A stretch of DNA of 64,000 nt. Source: an uncultured Prevotella sp. (GTDB lineage: Bacteria > Bacteroidota > Bacteroidia > Bacteroidales > Bacteroidaceae). How positions within the stretch are numbered: position 1 is the first letter of the stretch; every line of letters starts with the position of its first letter. The translations under genes were made by a program, and so were the position numbers. Below the pieces are notes generated by a model, which saw nothing but the letters and a program-made list of their open reading frames with translations, did no database searches and was not told where the DNA came from. Below are positions 44,299 through 52,269 of the stretch, piece by piece. The stretch spans positions 1 through 64,000 of the forward strand of contig UQTI01000002.1 in assembly GCA_900543975.1 (NCBI GenBank), in the 5' to 3' direction.

Positions 44299-44331
44299 TA
44301 ATCCCAGGTCTCTAATGATGAGAGGCCTGGG
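44299..44331 (-). terminator. Terminator of rplU-rpmA
   Basis: ATCCCAGGTCTCT (44299-44311) pairs with GAGAGGCCTGGGAT (44318-44331) over about 12 bp with one G-T pair; a T-rich stretch follows leftward. Confidence 0.85.
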
Positions 44332-44372
44332 ATATATTGTTGTTTGTTTGGAATAAGATGTGTTTATTTTTG

Positions 44373-44636
44373 TTATGCTTCTGCTTCAGGTATTACAGAA
44401 ACTGTGCTCTTGTCATAACGGCCTTTGTGGAAGTTTACCACACCGTCAACGAGAGCATACAGGGTGTCGTCCTTGCCGATACCCACGTTCTTACCAGGGT
44501 TGTGCTTTGTGCCGCGCTGGCGAACGATGATGTTGCCGGCGACACACTTCTGGCCACCCCAGATCTTAACACCTAATCTTTGAGAAGCTGATTCACGTCC
44601 GTTCTTAGAACTACCTACACCTTTTTTATGTGCCAT
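44373..44636 (-). CDS. rpmA: 50S ribosomal protein L27
   Basis: An 87-residue bL27: MAHKKGVGSSKNGRESASQR, then LGVKIWGGQKCVAGNIIVRQ. Near the peptidyl transferase centre in the large subunit. It follows rplU by 18 bp, the universal L21-L27 pair. Confidence 0.98.
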   Translation of the reverse strand: MAHKKGVGSSKNGRESASQRLGVKIWGGQKCVAGNIIVRQRGTKHNPGKNVGIGKDDTLYALVDGVVNFHKGRYDKSTVSVIPEAEA

Positions 44637-44654
44637 TTCTTGTTCCTCCTGAAT

Positions 44655-44972
44655 TTAAGCGATTACTTCTTTAATTTTAACTTCTGTGAACTGTGCGCGA
44701 TGACCGTTCTTCTTACGGTAATCCTTTCTGCGCTTCATCTTGAAGACGATGACCTTGTCACCCTTTACGAGAGGGCTGACAACCTCACAGACAACTTTTG
44801 CGCCTTCTACGGTGGGTGCGCCTACCTGTACTGAACCTTCTTTGTCGACAAGCAGTACCTTGTCGAACTCAACAGCCTGACCCTCAGCCACATCCTTGAT
44901 GTGGTTAACGAAGAGCTTCTTGCCCTCCTCTGCCTTAAACTGCTGACCGTTAATTTCTACAATTGCGTACAT
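44655..44972 (-). CDS. rplU: 50S ribosomal protein L21
   Basis: A 105-residue bL21 starting MYAIVEINGQQFKAEEGKKL and ending with KMKRRKDYRKKNGHRAQFTEVKIKEV. Extension to 45059 is rejected because that stretch forms the mRNA leader and is preceded by a -7 box. Precedes rpmA. Confidence 0.98.
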   Translation of the reverse strand: MYAIVEINGQQFKAEEGKKLFVNHIKDVAEGQAVEFDKVLLVDKEGSVQVGAPTVEGAKVVCEVVSPLVKGDKVIVFKMKRRKDYRKKNGHRAQFTEVKIKEVIA

Positions 44973-44995
44973 TTTTTTATTAATAAACGGTTGCT

Positions 44996-45042
44996 CCGCG
45001 AGGCGACTTGCGTCGTGCAAATGCTTTTCTGAGCCTCCACGG
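44996..45042 (-). promoter_or_regulatory. Stem-loop in the rplU leader
   Basis: In the leader between the -7 box and the ATG, CCGCGAGGC (44996-45004) pairs with GCCTCCACGG (45033-45042) over nine pairs with one bulge. Ribosomal protein L21 leaders are known regulatory elements in other phyla; this may be a Bacteroidota equivalent. Confidence 0.45.
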
Positions 45043-45056
45043 AATAAAATCGGATG

Positions 45057-45064
45057 CAAAATTA
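45057..45064 (-). promoter_or_regulatory. -7 box of rplU-rpmA
   Basis: TAATTTTG on the minus strand matches TAnnTTTG; it sits 85 bp before the rplU ATG. A weak -33 region. Confidence 0.5.
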
Positions 45065-45124
45065 CAAAAAGTTTTCTGTATATATATTATGTATTGTGTG
45101 CTGTTTATGTTTATTTAAGACAGT

Positions 45125-47770
45125 TTAACAACAGCTATCGCTTTTGTCAGCTTTTTTCTCTGCATCCTCAGCAGGAGCGGCATTCACGTCAAGATTGGCA
45201 GAAGCGGCTTTGAATGTCAATTTGTCAGCATCGGGGTCTTTGTCAACGACGATGGTAGAGCCTTGAGCCACGTTGCCGCCAAGAAGCAGTTCGCAGAGGC
45301 CGTCCTCAACATACGTTTGCAGAGCGCGTTTTAGTGGGCGTGCTCCAAACTGTACGTCGTAGCCCTTTTTTCCAACCCATTTCATGGCTTCCTCGCTCAC
45401 GGTCATGTTGTAACCCATGAGAGCCACGCGGTGTTGCAGCTTGGCTGTCTCCATGTTTACGATCTGCATGAGAGCCTCGCGGTCGAGCTGGTCGAACATA
45501 ATGATGTCGTCGAGACGGTTCAGAAACTCGGGTGCAAACTGTCGGCTCAGACTCTTCTGTATGATGGAGCGTGCCCGTTGGCGGTCGCTTTCGTCCAATC
45601 CTAAGGCAGAGTTGTCTGAGGCACCGAAGCCAATGCCGCGTCCGAAATCTTTGAGCTGGCGCGTGCCCGTGTTGGAGGTCATGATAATTATGGTGTTGCG
45701 GAAGTCGACAAGGCGTCCGTTGCCGTCGGTCAGCCGTCCCTCGTCAAACACCTGTAGCAAGAGGTTGAACACGCTGCTGTGGGCCTTCTCTATCTCGTCG
45801 AGCAGAACTATAGAATAGGGCTTGCGACGCACCTTCTCCGTGAGCTGTCCACCCTCGTCATAGCCCACATATCCCGGAGGGGCGCCGATCAGACGTGAGG
45901 TGTTAAACTGTTCCGAATATTCACTCATGTCGACCCTTATGAGGTCGGCCTCTGAACCAAACATCTGCTCAGCCAGCTTTTTTGTGAGGTAGGTCTTGCC
46001 AACGCCTGTCGGACCGAGGAACATGAACACGCCGATGGGGCGATGGGGGTCTTTCAAGCCTATACGGTTGCGCTGTATGGCTTTCACCATCTTGTCTATG
46101 GCTTTGTCCTGTCCCACCACAGCATGGCGTAGCTCCGTGCCGAGGTTGCGCAGACGCTCTCCCTCGCTCTGGGCAACGCGTTGCACGGGCACACCGCTCA
46201 TGGTTGCCACGACGTCGGCAATGGCGTCGGCGTCCACAATCTCGCGCTTGGCGCTCTCGCCGCGTGCCCACTTGTCGTTGAGCGCCTTCAGCTCCTCCTG
46301 CAGGCGTGTTTGGCGGTCACGGTGGGCGGCGGCCTGCTCATAGTCTTGAGCCTTCACGGCAGCGTCCTTGAGGGCTTTCACCTTCTCAATATCCTTCTCT
46401 TTGCTCACGATCTCAGGCGGCACGGAAGCATGGCGCAGACGCACCTTGGCACCTGCTTCGTCCATGGCGTCAATGGCCTTGTCGGGGAATGCACGTCCTC
46501 CTACATAACGTGCTGTGAGGCTCACGCATGCGTCTAAAGCTTCTGGTGTGTAGGTCACATGGTGGAACTGCTCGTAGCGGTCGCGTATGTTGTTCAGTAT
46601 GGTGCGTGTCTCCTCTTCTGTGGTTGCTTCCACCAGTACCTTTTGGAAGCGGCGTTCAAGGGCACCGTCCTTCTCTATGCTGTTACGATATTCGTCAAGC
46701 GTTGTAGCACCTATACATTGGAACTTGCCTCTTGCCAGGGCGGGTTTCATGATGTTGGCGGCATCCATGGATCCTGGCGTGCTTCCGGCGCCTATTATGG
46801 TGTGGATCTCGTCGATGAAGACAATGATGTCCGGATTTTGCTCAATCTCGCCAAGGAGGGCCTGTATGCGCTCCTCGAACTGTCCGCGATACTTTGTTCC
46901 TGCCACAATGCTCGTCATGTTAAGACTCACGATGCGCTTGCCAAAGAGAACGGGCGATGTGCGCTTCTGGGCGATCAACTGTGCCAGTCCTTCCACGATG
47001 GCGCTCTTGCCTACGCCAGGGTCGCCAATGAGTATGGGGTTGTTCTTCTTGCGTCGGCACAAGATCTCCGACACGCGCATGATTTCCCTCTCGCGTCCCA
47101 CCACGGGGTCGAGCAGCCCGTCGGCAGCAGCCTTTGTGAGGTTGGTAGAGAAGCGGTCGAGCACGGGCGTGGTCGAGTTGACAGCGCTGTCTTGCGACGT
47201 CGTGGCTGTCGAGTCTTGTCGAGCCTGTGAGTTTTGTGATGAATTGGGCTGATCTGGCACATAGTCTTCATCGGGAAGCTCCAGTCCGTCCGTTACGCTT
47301 GTCTTGTGTTGAAACTCGCGCATGGCGTCGTCGTAGCTTATCCCCTCTTCGGCGAGCACGCGTTTGGCCCCGTTCTCTGCCGAGTCGTGCAGAATGGCGA
47401 GTATAAGGTGCTCAGGCTCAACCTGAGCCGAGTGTTGTTGGCGTGCCTCGAGAACGGCGAGACGCAGTATGTTTGTTGAGTTTTCGCTCAGCTCCACTGT
47501 GTTTATATCGTCCATGCCATTTGTGCCGTCGGCAACCTTCTCAAATGTGTCACGGCGGGTAAGTGGCATTACGCGTCGTTCGAGCTCTGAGCGCACAGCC
47601 TCGGGCTTTACGTTTTTGTCGTAAAGCAGCGTGTATATTGGTTTCGTGCCGCTTTTCATGATGCCGAGCAACAAGTGTTCGGGCTTAACGTCTTTGCTGT
47701 CGGTACGTTGAGCCTCTTCCTTGCTTTGCATCAGAATGTCTGACACTTTCTTTGAAAACTGGTTTGTCAT
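45125..47770 (-). CDS. clpC: ClpC-type AAA+ protease ATPase
   Basis: Unfolds proteins and feeds them to ClpP. The 881-residue protein has two N-terminal Clp repeats (about 5-150: VKPEHLLLGIM, VEPEHLILAIL), AAA1 with Walker A GDPGVGKSAIVEG, a UVR-like middle segment (KAQDYEQAAAHRDRQTRLQ) typical of ClpC, AAA2 with GPTGVGKTYLTK, and a C-terminal D2-small domain. The end is acidic and closes with two cysteines (DSCC). ClpP is not in the window. The gene probably has its own promoter, not identified. Confidence 0.95.
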   Translation of the reverse strand: MTNQFSKKVSDILMQSKEEAQRTDSKDVKPEHLLLGIMKSGTKPIYTLLYDKNVKPEAVRSELERRVMPLTRRDTFEKVADGTNGMDDINTVELSENSTNILRLAVLEARQQHSAQVEPEHLILAILHDSAENGAKRVLAEEGISYDDAMREFQHKTSVTDGLELPDEDYVPDQPNSSQNSQARQDSTATTSQDSAVNSTTPVLDRFSTNLTKAAADGLLDPVVGREREIMRVSEILCRRKKNNPILIGDPGVGKSAIVEGLAQLIAQKRTSPVLFGKRIVSLNMTSIVAGTKYRGQFEERIQALLGEIEQNPDIIVFIDEIHTIIGAGSTPGSMDAANIMKPALARGKFQCIGATTLDEYRNSIEKDGALERRFQKVLVEATTEEETRTILNNIRDRYEQFHHVTYTPEALDACVSLTARYVGGRAFPDKAIDAMDEAGAKVRLRHASVPPEIVSKEKDIEKVKALKDAAVKAQDYEQAAAHRDRQTRLQEELKALNDKWARGESAKREIVDADAIADVVATMSGVPVQRVAQSEGERLRNLGTELRHAVVGQDKAIDKMVKAIQRNRIGLKDPHRPIGVFMFLGPTGVGKTYLTKKLAEQMFGSEADLIRVDMSEYSEQFNTSRLIGAPPGYVGYDEGGQLTEKVRRKPYSIVLLDEIEKAHSSVFNLLLQVFDEGRLTDGNGRLVDFRNTIIIMTSNTGTRQLKDFGRGIGFGASDNSALGLDESDRQRARSIIQKSLSRQFAPEFLNRLDDIIMFDQLDREALMQIVNMETAKLQHRVALMGYNMTVSEEAMKWVGKKGYDVQFGARPLKRALQTYVEDGLCELLLGGNVAQGSTIVVDKDPDADKLTFKAASANLDVNAAPAEDAEKKADKSDSCC

Positions 47771-47956
47771 TCTTTTTCTCCTTGTGTGTTGTTAAACCTT
47801 TACGTCCAGACTTTCTTTCTCTCTGTTCTCTTTTCTCCTTCTTTTTTTAATTCACAGTCTGGCCAAATGTCCTGCGTCTTTGACACAGTTAGTCTTAATG
47901 TATAAAGCAAAAGGTGTGCCAACTGGCGCCATCCGTTTTTTTTGCCTTTATCCCTT
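47771..47956. other. Upstream region of clpC, nothing identified
   Basis: About 185 bp of T/C-rich sequence before the nested-palindrome element. I see no gene and no consensus promoter, although clpC needs one here. Confidence 0.5.
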
Positions 47957-48153
47957 TAAGTAGGTGTTCAAAATTAATTTAAATGATTCTATGCTCTATT
48001 TTGGTCTGTATGTTCAGCTCCGAAGAGGGAGTGTAGCGGGCTACACGACCGATGAGAGCTGGGCATACGGACCAAAAGAGGGCGTAGAGGCATTTGAAAG
48101 CATAACCCTTTTTATTAGATTCATATATGCGATTAATTTTGAACACCTACTTA
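47957..48153. mobile_element. Nested-palindrome element, possible MITE
   Basis: A 197-bp element bounded by perfect 22-bp terminal inverted repeats (TAAGTAGGTGTTCAAAATTA start, 47957-47978; complement 48132-48153). Inside, TTTTGGTCTGTATGTTCAGC (from 47999, 22 bp) pairs with its partner at 48056-48077 with only G-T deviations. At the centre GTGTAG/CTACAC closes a CGGG loop (48031-48046). The single strand could fold end to end. There is no transposase; the one short frame inside is not convincing. No clear target duplication is visible. It may be a mobile non-autonomous repeat, a REP-like element or a terminator with transposed form. Confidence 0.65.
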
Positions 48154-48170
48154 TCTTTTCTTAGTTTTAT

Positions 48171-49589
48171 CTATTTGGTGTAAAATTCAATAAGCTTTCT
48201 AAGCGCTCTTTGGCACACGGGGCAGAAATCGGGCGTTTGGTTTGAGCGCATGCGGCAGTCGTGAGTCGGTCTGTAGACCCCTTTCAGGCTGTAGCCGGCG
48301 CCTTCAAACACGCCGACCTTCTGAGCGTAACGTTTGGTGTCGGGTGTTGGCACGGGCGTGTTGCTGTCAATCATGTCCTGCCATTTTTTCTCAAACTGAG
48401 TGAGTGTTGTGAGGTTTGGCTCCCATGGTTCAACGTCGTGTGGATACATCGGAATGGCCTCTTGCTCATAAGCATACTCGTCTCCCAGTCCGGCGAAGCT
48501 GTGCCCGAATTCGTGCACTACCACAGGCTTGAACATGGGGTGGTGGGCCATGGCGAGGTTGTAAGAGTTGAGAATGCCTCCGCCGCCATACTCGGACGTG
48601 TTCACTAACACAATGATGTGCTCGTAAGGAGTGCCTGCCAGCAGGTCGTGCATGGCCTTGAGGTTGAGGGTTGTGAGGTAACGGTCGCTGTAGAACGTGT
48701 CAAAGTGGCTGCCTAAGGCTGTGTTGCGCCATACGCCTTTTGACGGCTCGCTTGTGCCGCTCTCCTTTGAAGGTGCCTCCACGGCCACTACGTTGAAGCG
48801 GTCTTTCATACTTTTGAACGGCTCGTGTGCGAACAGGGCTTCGGTGGCTGCCTTCGCGTCTTTTATGAATGTAGTCATCTCGCTCGTTGTGTAACCCTCG
48901 GCAAGAAACGCGATGTTTATGCATCGCGAGGTATTGGCTGCTTGCACGAGCGTGGTGTAAGGTGTCACGTTGCTGAAGCCTATGTGACGGATCAGGATGT
49001 CAGATGGCACAACGGTGTGTGTGAGCGTTGTCGTCACCTCGCGTCGGTTGGAGCGCAGGTCAATGGTCACGTCAACGGTGTCTTTGGGCATGGGCACAAG
49101 AAACACGTTCTCAAAAGAGCGGTCTGTCGTCTTTGCCTCGTCGTAGGTAAGCCATTCCTGAAAGAGGGTGGAGAACGAGTTGCGGTAGATAATGCGCTTT
49201 GTCTTATGGTCGCGCACGGTTATCTGTCCGTTTCCCTCCACAGGCAACTCTTCCAGATGATTGTGCTTGCCGTGCCATCGTGGCATGAGGTTCAGCTTGT
49301 CAACATAGATGTGCTGTCTTGAAGCGTTGCCGGCAAAGGTGTAGTCGATACGCAGCGTGCTGTCACAGAACCATTTGTGAAACTCTGACGCCTCGTTCTT
49401 GCCTTCCGTGTCTATGTTGAGGCTTTTGGTGGTGCAGGCCTCCGTGTTTGTTTTAATCTCAACGTTCGTGTTGTCACGCAGATTATTTGCTTTGCCGGTG
49501 TTTACAAGGCAGAGCAAAGCGCCAATGATAATGGTTGTTCTTATCGTAAATTTAAAGTTGAAATATGTTTTTAATGCTCGCTTTTTCAT
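48171..49589 (-). CDS. M64 family metallopeptidase
   Basis: A 472-residue exported peptidase of the IgA-protease M64 family. A signal peptide/anchor (about 14-34, IIIGALLCLVNTGKA) precedes a beta-rich N-domain (about 60-215) and the catalytic domain with zinc motif VVHEFGHSFAGLGDEY. A C-terminal pair of cysteines (CPVCQRALR) may form a disulfide or metal site. Substrate unknown; the family was first seen as an IgA peptidase in a Clostridium. Its stop is 18 bp from the palindromic element. Confidence 0.88.
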   Translation of the reverse strand: MKKRALKTYFNFKFTIRTTIIIGALLCLVNTGKANNLRDNTNVEIKTNTEACTTKSLNIDTEGKNEASEFHKWFCDSTLRIDYTFAGNASRQHIYVDKLNLMPRWHGKHNHLEELPVEGNGQITVRDHKTKRIIYRNSFSTLFQEWLTYDEAKTTDRSFENVFLVPMPKDTVDVTIDLRSNRREVTTTLTHTVVPSDILIRHIGFSNVTPYTTLVQAANTSRCINIAFLAEGYTTSEMTTFIKDAKAATEALFAHEPFKSMKDRFNVVAVEAPSKESGTSEPSKGVWRNTALGSHFDTFYSDRYLTTLNLKAMHDLLAGTPYEHIIVLVNTSEYGGGGILNSYNLAMAHHPMFKPVVVHEFGHSFAGLGDEYAYEQEAIPMYPHDVEPWEPNLTTLTQFEKKWQDMIDSNTPVPTPDTKRYAQKVGVFEGAGYSLKGVYRPTHDCRMRSNQTPDFCPVCQRALRKLIEFYTK

Positions 49590-49670
49590 GCTTTGTAAGA
49601 ATTTTGATTTTTTTTATTTCGATTTTTTTTTAAAATTGTTGCTCCAGCTGGTGCAGTCTTGATCTTTGGA

Positions 49671-49689
49671 TTTTGCGCTGAGCGCAAAA
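49671..49689 (-). terminator. Short palindrome after folK
   Basis: TTTTGCGC (49671-49678) and GCGCAAAA (49682-49689) are perfect complements with a 3-nt loop. It sits just past the folK stop. No T-run follows beyond the stem, so it may be a weak terminator. Confidence 0.4.
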
Positions 49690-49690
49690 C

Positions 49691-50086
49691 TCAAAACTCC
49701 TTCATTAGCTCCCGTATGTAAGGTCTCTCCCAATCGCTCTCATGGTGCCGTTCTTTTCCGTGAAGTAGAAGGTCAGCATCGAGCAATACCAAACCGTTGG
49801 CCCGGTTTTCGCGAGAGTCGCCACATTGAGCCTCAATGTCTTTGAGCACCTCTTTCACCTCGTCTGCTGATAGGGTGGTGAGAGCTGTGGCTATGCAGTT
49901 GGCAAACTTGTGTGGCGGTTCGCCGTTTCTCGTTTCACGGAACAGCTGACCTATGGGCTCTGTGAGCATGGTTCGCGAGAAATACACCTCTTTGAAGGTT
50001 CGTTCTACCAGCTTTTTAGCTTTTGTTATGTTGTCGGCGCAAGGCGAGTTGGAACCCAACGCTATTATTATTCTCGTTTGTATCAT
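49691..50086 (-). CDS. folK: HPPK-like protein (FolK family)
   Basis: A 131-residue protein resembling 6-hydroxymethyl-7,8-dihydropterin pyrophosphokinase of folate synthesis. It begins IIIALGSNS, has KFANCIATALTT matching the F-x-N motif, and LVLLDADLLLHG matching the LDxDLL motif. The usual Arg-rich RxGPRxLD loop is replaced by DSRENRANGLVLLD, and the protein is about 30 residues shorter than typical, so activity is uncertain. ATG 50086 is only a few bases downstream of a perfect promoter, so the message may be leaderless. Confidence 0.7.
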   Translation of the reverse strand: MIQTRIIIALGSNSPCADNITKAKKLVERTFKEVYFSRTMLTEPIGQLFRETRNGEPPHKFANCIATALTTLSADEVKEVLKDIEAQCGDSRENRANGLVLLDADLLLHGKERHHESDWERPYIRELMKEF

Positions 50087-50090
50087 GTTA

Positions 50091-50121
50091 CAAATGTACG
50101 AATATATTTTTATCCATACAA
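50091..50121 (-). promoter_or_regulatory. Promoter of folK, probable leaderless start
   Basis: TTG (50121-50119), a 20-bp spacer and TACATTTG (50098-50091), full consensus. With the usual offset transcription would begin at about 50086, the A of the ATG. Confidence 0.7.
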
Positions 50122-50149
50122 GTAATCACTTGAGATAAAGGCACAAAAA

Positions 50150-50176
50150 AACCGCCAGAACTAAGTTCCAGCGGTT
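50150..50176 (-). terminator. Terminator of the mini-lipoprotein gene
   Basis: AACCGC (50150-50155) pairs with GCGGTT (50171-50176), with an inner GAAC/GTTC stem, followed leftward by seven T. Confidence 0.85.
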
Positions 50177-50230
50177 AATCTCTCATTTTTTCAGTTCGAG
50201 CTTAGCAGTTGTTCGCTGCTGAGTGGCTGA

Positions 50231-50398
50231 TTACTGCTGAGCAGCAGCTGTGTCCTGAGCAGCTGTGTCCTGAGCGGCTGTGTCGTTCAGAGCAACTGAG
50301 TCAGAATCGTTGTTAGCTGCGGGAGCAGCTGTTTTGTTACCACATGATGCGAATGAGATAGCTGCGATAGCTACGAACATTAAAACTAATTTCTTCAT
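50231..50398 (-). CDS. Mini-lipoprotein with repeat tail
   Basis: A 55-residue protein: a lipoprotein signal MKKLVLMFVAIAAISFASC with the modified Cys at 19, then a short Ala/Asn/Asp/Ser linker and a tail of DTAAQ pentapeptides (three copies) encoded by 15-bp repeats. No folded domain. Small Ala-rich lipoproteins are often abundant in the envelope, but the role here is unknown. It has its own -7 box and terminator. Confidence 0.8.
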   Translation of the reverse strand: MKKLVLMFVAIAAISFASCGNKTAAPAANNDSDSVALNDTAAQDTAAQDTAAAQQ

Positions 50399-50710
50399 TT
50401 TCTTTGCTTTTTAAATCTGTAAAACAATCATTTGTTTATTAAAACGTTGCAAAGGTAAGTATTTTTTCAATACGGCGATAATGTTTTAAGACTTTTTTTT
50501 GCGTGTTTTTGTAACTTTTTTGTAAAGTATTGAAAATCAATAATATACAAAAGTATAATAAATGTTAACGCACACAACACCCTTCCTCCTTTATCTTAAA
50601 TTAACTCAAGTTTCTCGTTTCTTCAATATGTGAAACCGTTGACAAATGAACAATTGACGAGCTGGCAAGGAAATCAGAGCCTCTGTTTCGCATGTTTTTT
50701 CATGTTTTTC
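50399..50710. other. Divergent intergenic region
   Basis: Holds the -7 box of the mini-lipoprotein gene (TACCTTTG on the minus strand, 50450-50457) and GAAACTTGAGTTAATTTA in reverse (50598-50615), also found upstream of rpsP. The region is A/T-rich without other genes. A short frame at 50674-50877 on the minus strand is not supported. Confidence 0.6.
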
Positions 50711-50741
50711 TTGTGTGTACGCCCAATTTCTATTACCTTTG
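50711..50741 (+). promoter_or_regulatory. Promoter of mtaB
   Basis: TTG (50711-50713), a 20-bp spacer and TACCTTTG (50734-50741). The leader to ATG 50841 is about 94 nt. Confidence 0.75.
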
Positions 50742-50840
50742 TAGCAAGCTTTGAGTTCTTAGAACCTGCGTTGACGTGATGTTTCTGTGTGGTTGGCGGT
50801 CTCAAGCGGTAAACATTTTTATACCTATTTATATATAATA

Positions 50841-52217
50841 ATGATAGACAGTTCTGTTTTTCAAGGAAAGAAAGCAAGTTATTATACCCTCGGATGCAAG
50901 CTCAACTTCTCCGAAACCTCAACCTTTGGTCAAATGCTCCAACAGCTTGGCGTCAGCACGGCAGACGAAGACGAGAAAGCCGATATATGTCTTATAAACA
51001 CCTGCTCCGTGACCGATGTGGCAGACCATAAATGCCGTCAGGCCATACACAAGATGGTGCGCAAAAACCCCGGGGCGCTCATGGTCGTCACAGGTTGTTA
51101 CGCCCAGCTTGAGCCCGCAAAGGTGAGCGCCATTGAAGGGGTTGACCTTGTGCTGGGATCTAACGAGAAGGCCAACCTCATACAGTTTCTTAATGACGCA
51201 TGGATGGAGAAACAGGCTGCCGGCAAGGATAGCAGCGACGGCTTGCATCGCCATTTTTCCGTGAAGACCAAGGACATTCGCTCGTTCGCAAAATCGTGCT
51301 CCAGGGGCAACCGCACACGCTTCTTTTTGAAGGTGCAAGACGGCTGCGACCATTTCTGCACTTATTGCACCATACCCTTTGCCCGTGGCTTCTCGCGCAA
51401 TGCTCCCATAAGCGAACTTGTGGAGCAGGCGCGTCAGGCTGCCGCTGAAGGTGGTAAGGAGATTGTGCTCACGGGTGTCAACATTGGCGACTTCGGCAAG
51501 ACCACAGGCGAGAGCTTTCTTGACCTTGTCAAGGCGCTCGATGCCGTGGAGGGCGTGAAGCGTTACCGCATAAGCAGCATGGAGCCTGAGCTTCTGACCG
51601 ATGAGGTTATAAGCTATTGCGCTTCAAGCCGTGCCTTCATGCCCCATTTCCACATCCCTCTTCAAAGCGGTTCCGACGAGGTGTTGCGCCTCATGCACAG
51701 ACGTTACGACAAGGCGCTCTTCGCCCACAAGATACAGCTTATAAAGGAGAAGATGCCCAATGCCTTTATCGGGGTAGACGTGATGGTGGGGTGCAGGGGC
51801 GAGAAGCCGGAGCTTTTTGACGAGTGTTACAGGTTTCTCGACGGGCTCGACGTTACACAGCTACATGTCTTTCCCTACAGCGAGCGGCCGGGCACGGCGG
51901 CCTTGCGCATACCCTATGCTGTTGACGAGCAGGAGAAGAAGCGCCGCAGCAAGCTACTGCTCGACATGAGCGACCGGAAGCTTCATGCTTTCTACGAGGC
52001 TCACATTGGTCACGACACGGAGGTGCTGTTCGAAAAGGCGACGAGGGGAAAAGCCATGCACGGTTTCACACCCGACTATGTGCGGGTGGAGCTTCCTGCC
52101 CGTCTGGCCGACGAGAGTCTTGACAACATGATCGTCAAGGTAAGGCTCGCAGGCTTCAACGCCAAGCACGATGCGCTCATGGTGGATGACAGTGTGGCAA
52201 TGGACGTTGTGGAATAA
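50841..52217 (+). CDS. mtaB: MtaB-like methylthiotransferase
   Basis: A 458-residue radical-SAM enzyme, probably adding a 2-methylthio group to N6-threonylcarbamoyladenosine 37 of tRNA. It has the N-terminal MTTase cysteines (YTLGCKLNFSET, INTCSVTDVADHKCRQ, VTGCYAQ), the radical-SAM CDHFCTYC and a C-terminal TRAM-like region. The GCKLN start suits MtaB rather than MiaB (which has GCQMN). The start at 50841 (MIDSSVFQ) is chosen because upstream residues are not conserved in type and a promoter lies at 50711-50741. The glycosyltransferase follows 52 bp later. Confidence 0.9.
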   Translation: MIDSSVFQGKKASYYTLGCKLNFSETSTFGQMLQQLGVSTADEDEKADICLINTCSVTDVADHKCRQAIHKMVRKNPGALMVVTGCYAQLEPAKVSAIEGVDLVLGSNEKANLIQFLNDAWMEKQAAGKDSSDGLHRHFSVKTKDIRSFAKSCSRGNRTRFFLKVQDGCDHFCTYCTIPFARGFSRNAPISELVEQARQAAAEGGKEIVLTGVNIGDFGKTTGESFLDLVKALDAVEGVKRYRISSMEPELLTDEVISYCASSRAFMPHFHIPLQSGSDEVLRLMHRRYDKALFAHKIQLIKEKMPNAFIGVDVMVGCRGEKPELFDECYRFLDGLDVTQLHVFPYSERPGTAALRIPYAVDEQEKKRRSKLLLDMSDRKLHAFYEAHIGHDTEVLFEKATRGKAMHGFTPDYVRVELPARLADESLDNMIVKVRLAGFNAKHDALMVDDSVAMDVVE

Positions 52218-52269
52218 AAACTGCTGCATGCAAAAAACAACAAGTGGAAAAAACATAAGAACAGACAAT

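Noticed and set aside
47964..48164. Small frame inside the nested-palindrome element
   Set aside because: It runs through both inverted repeat arms and has no start context; the palindrome explains the sequence.
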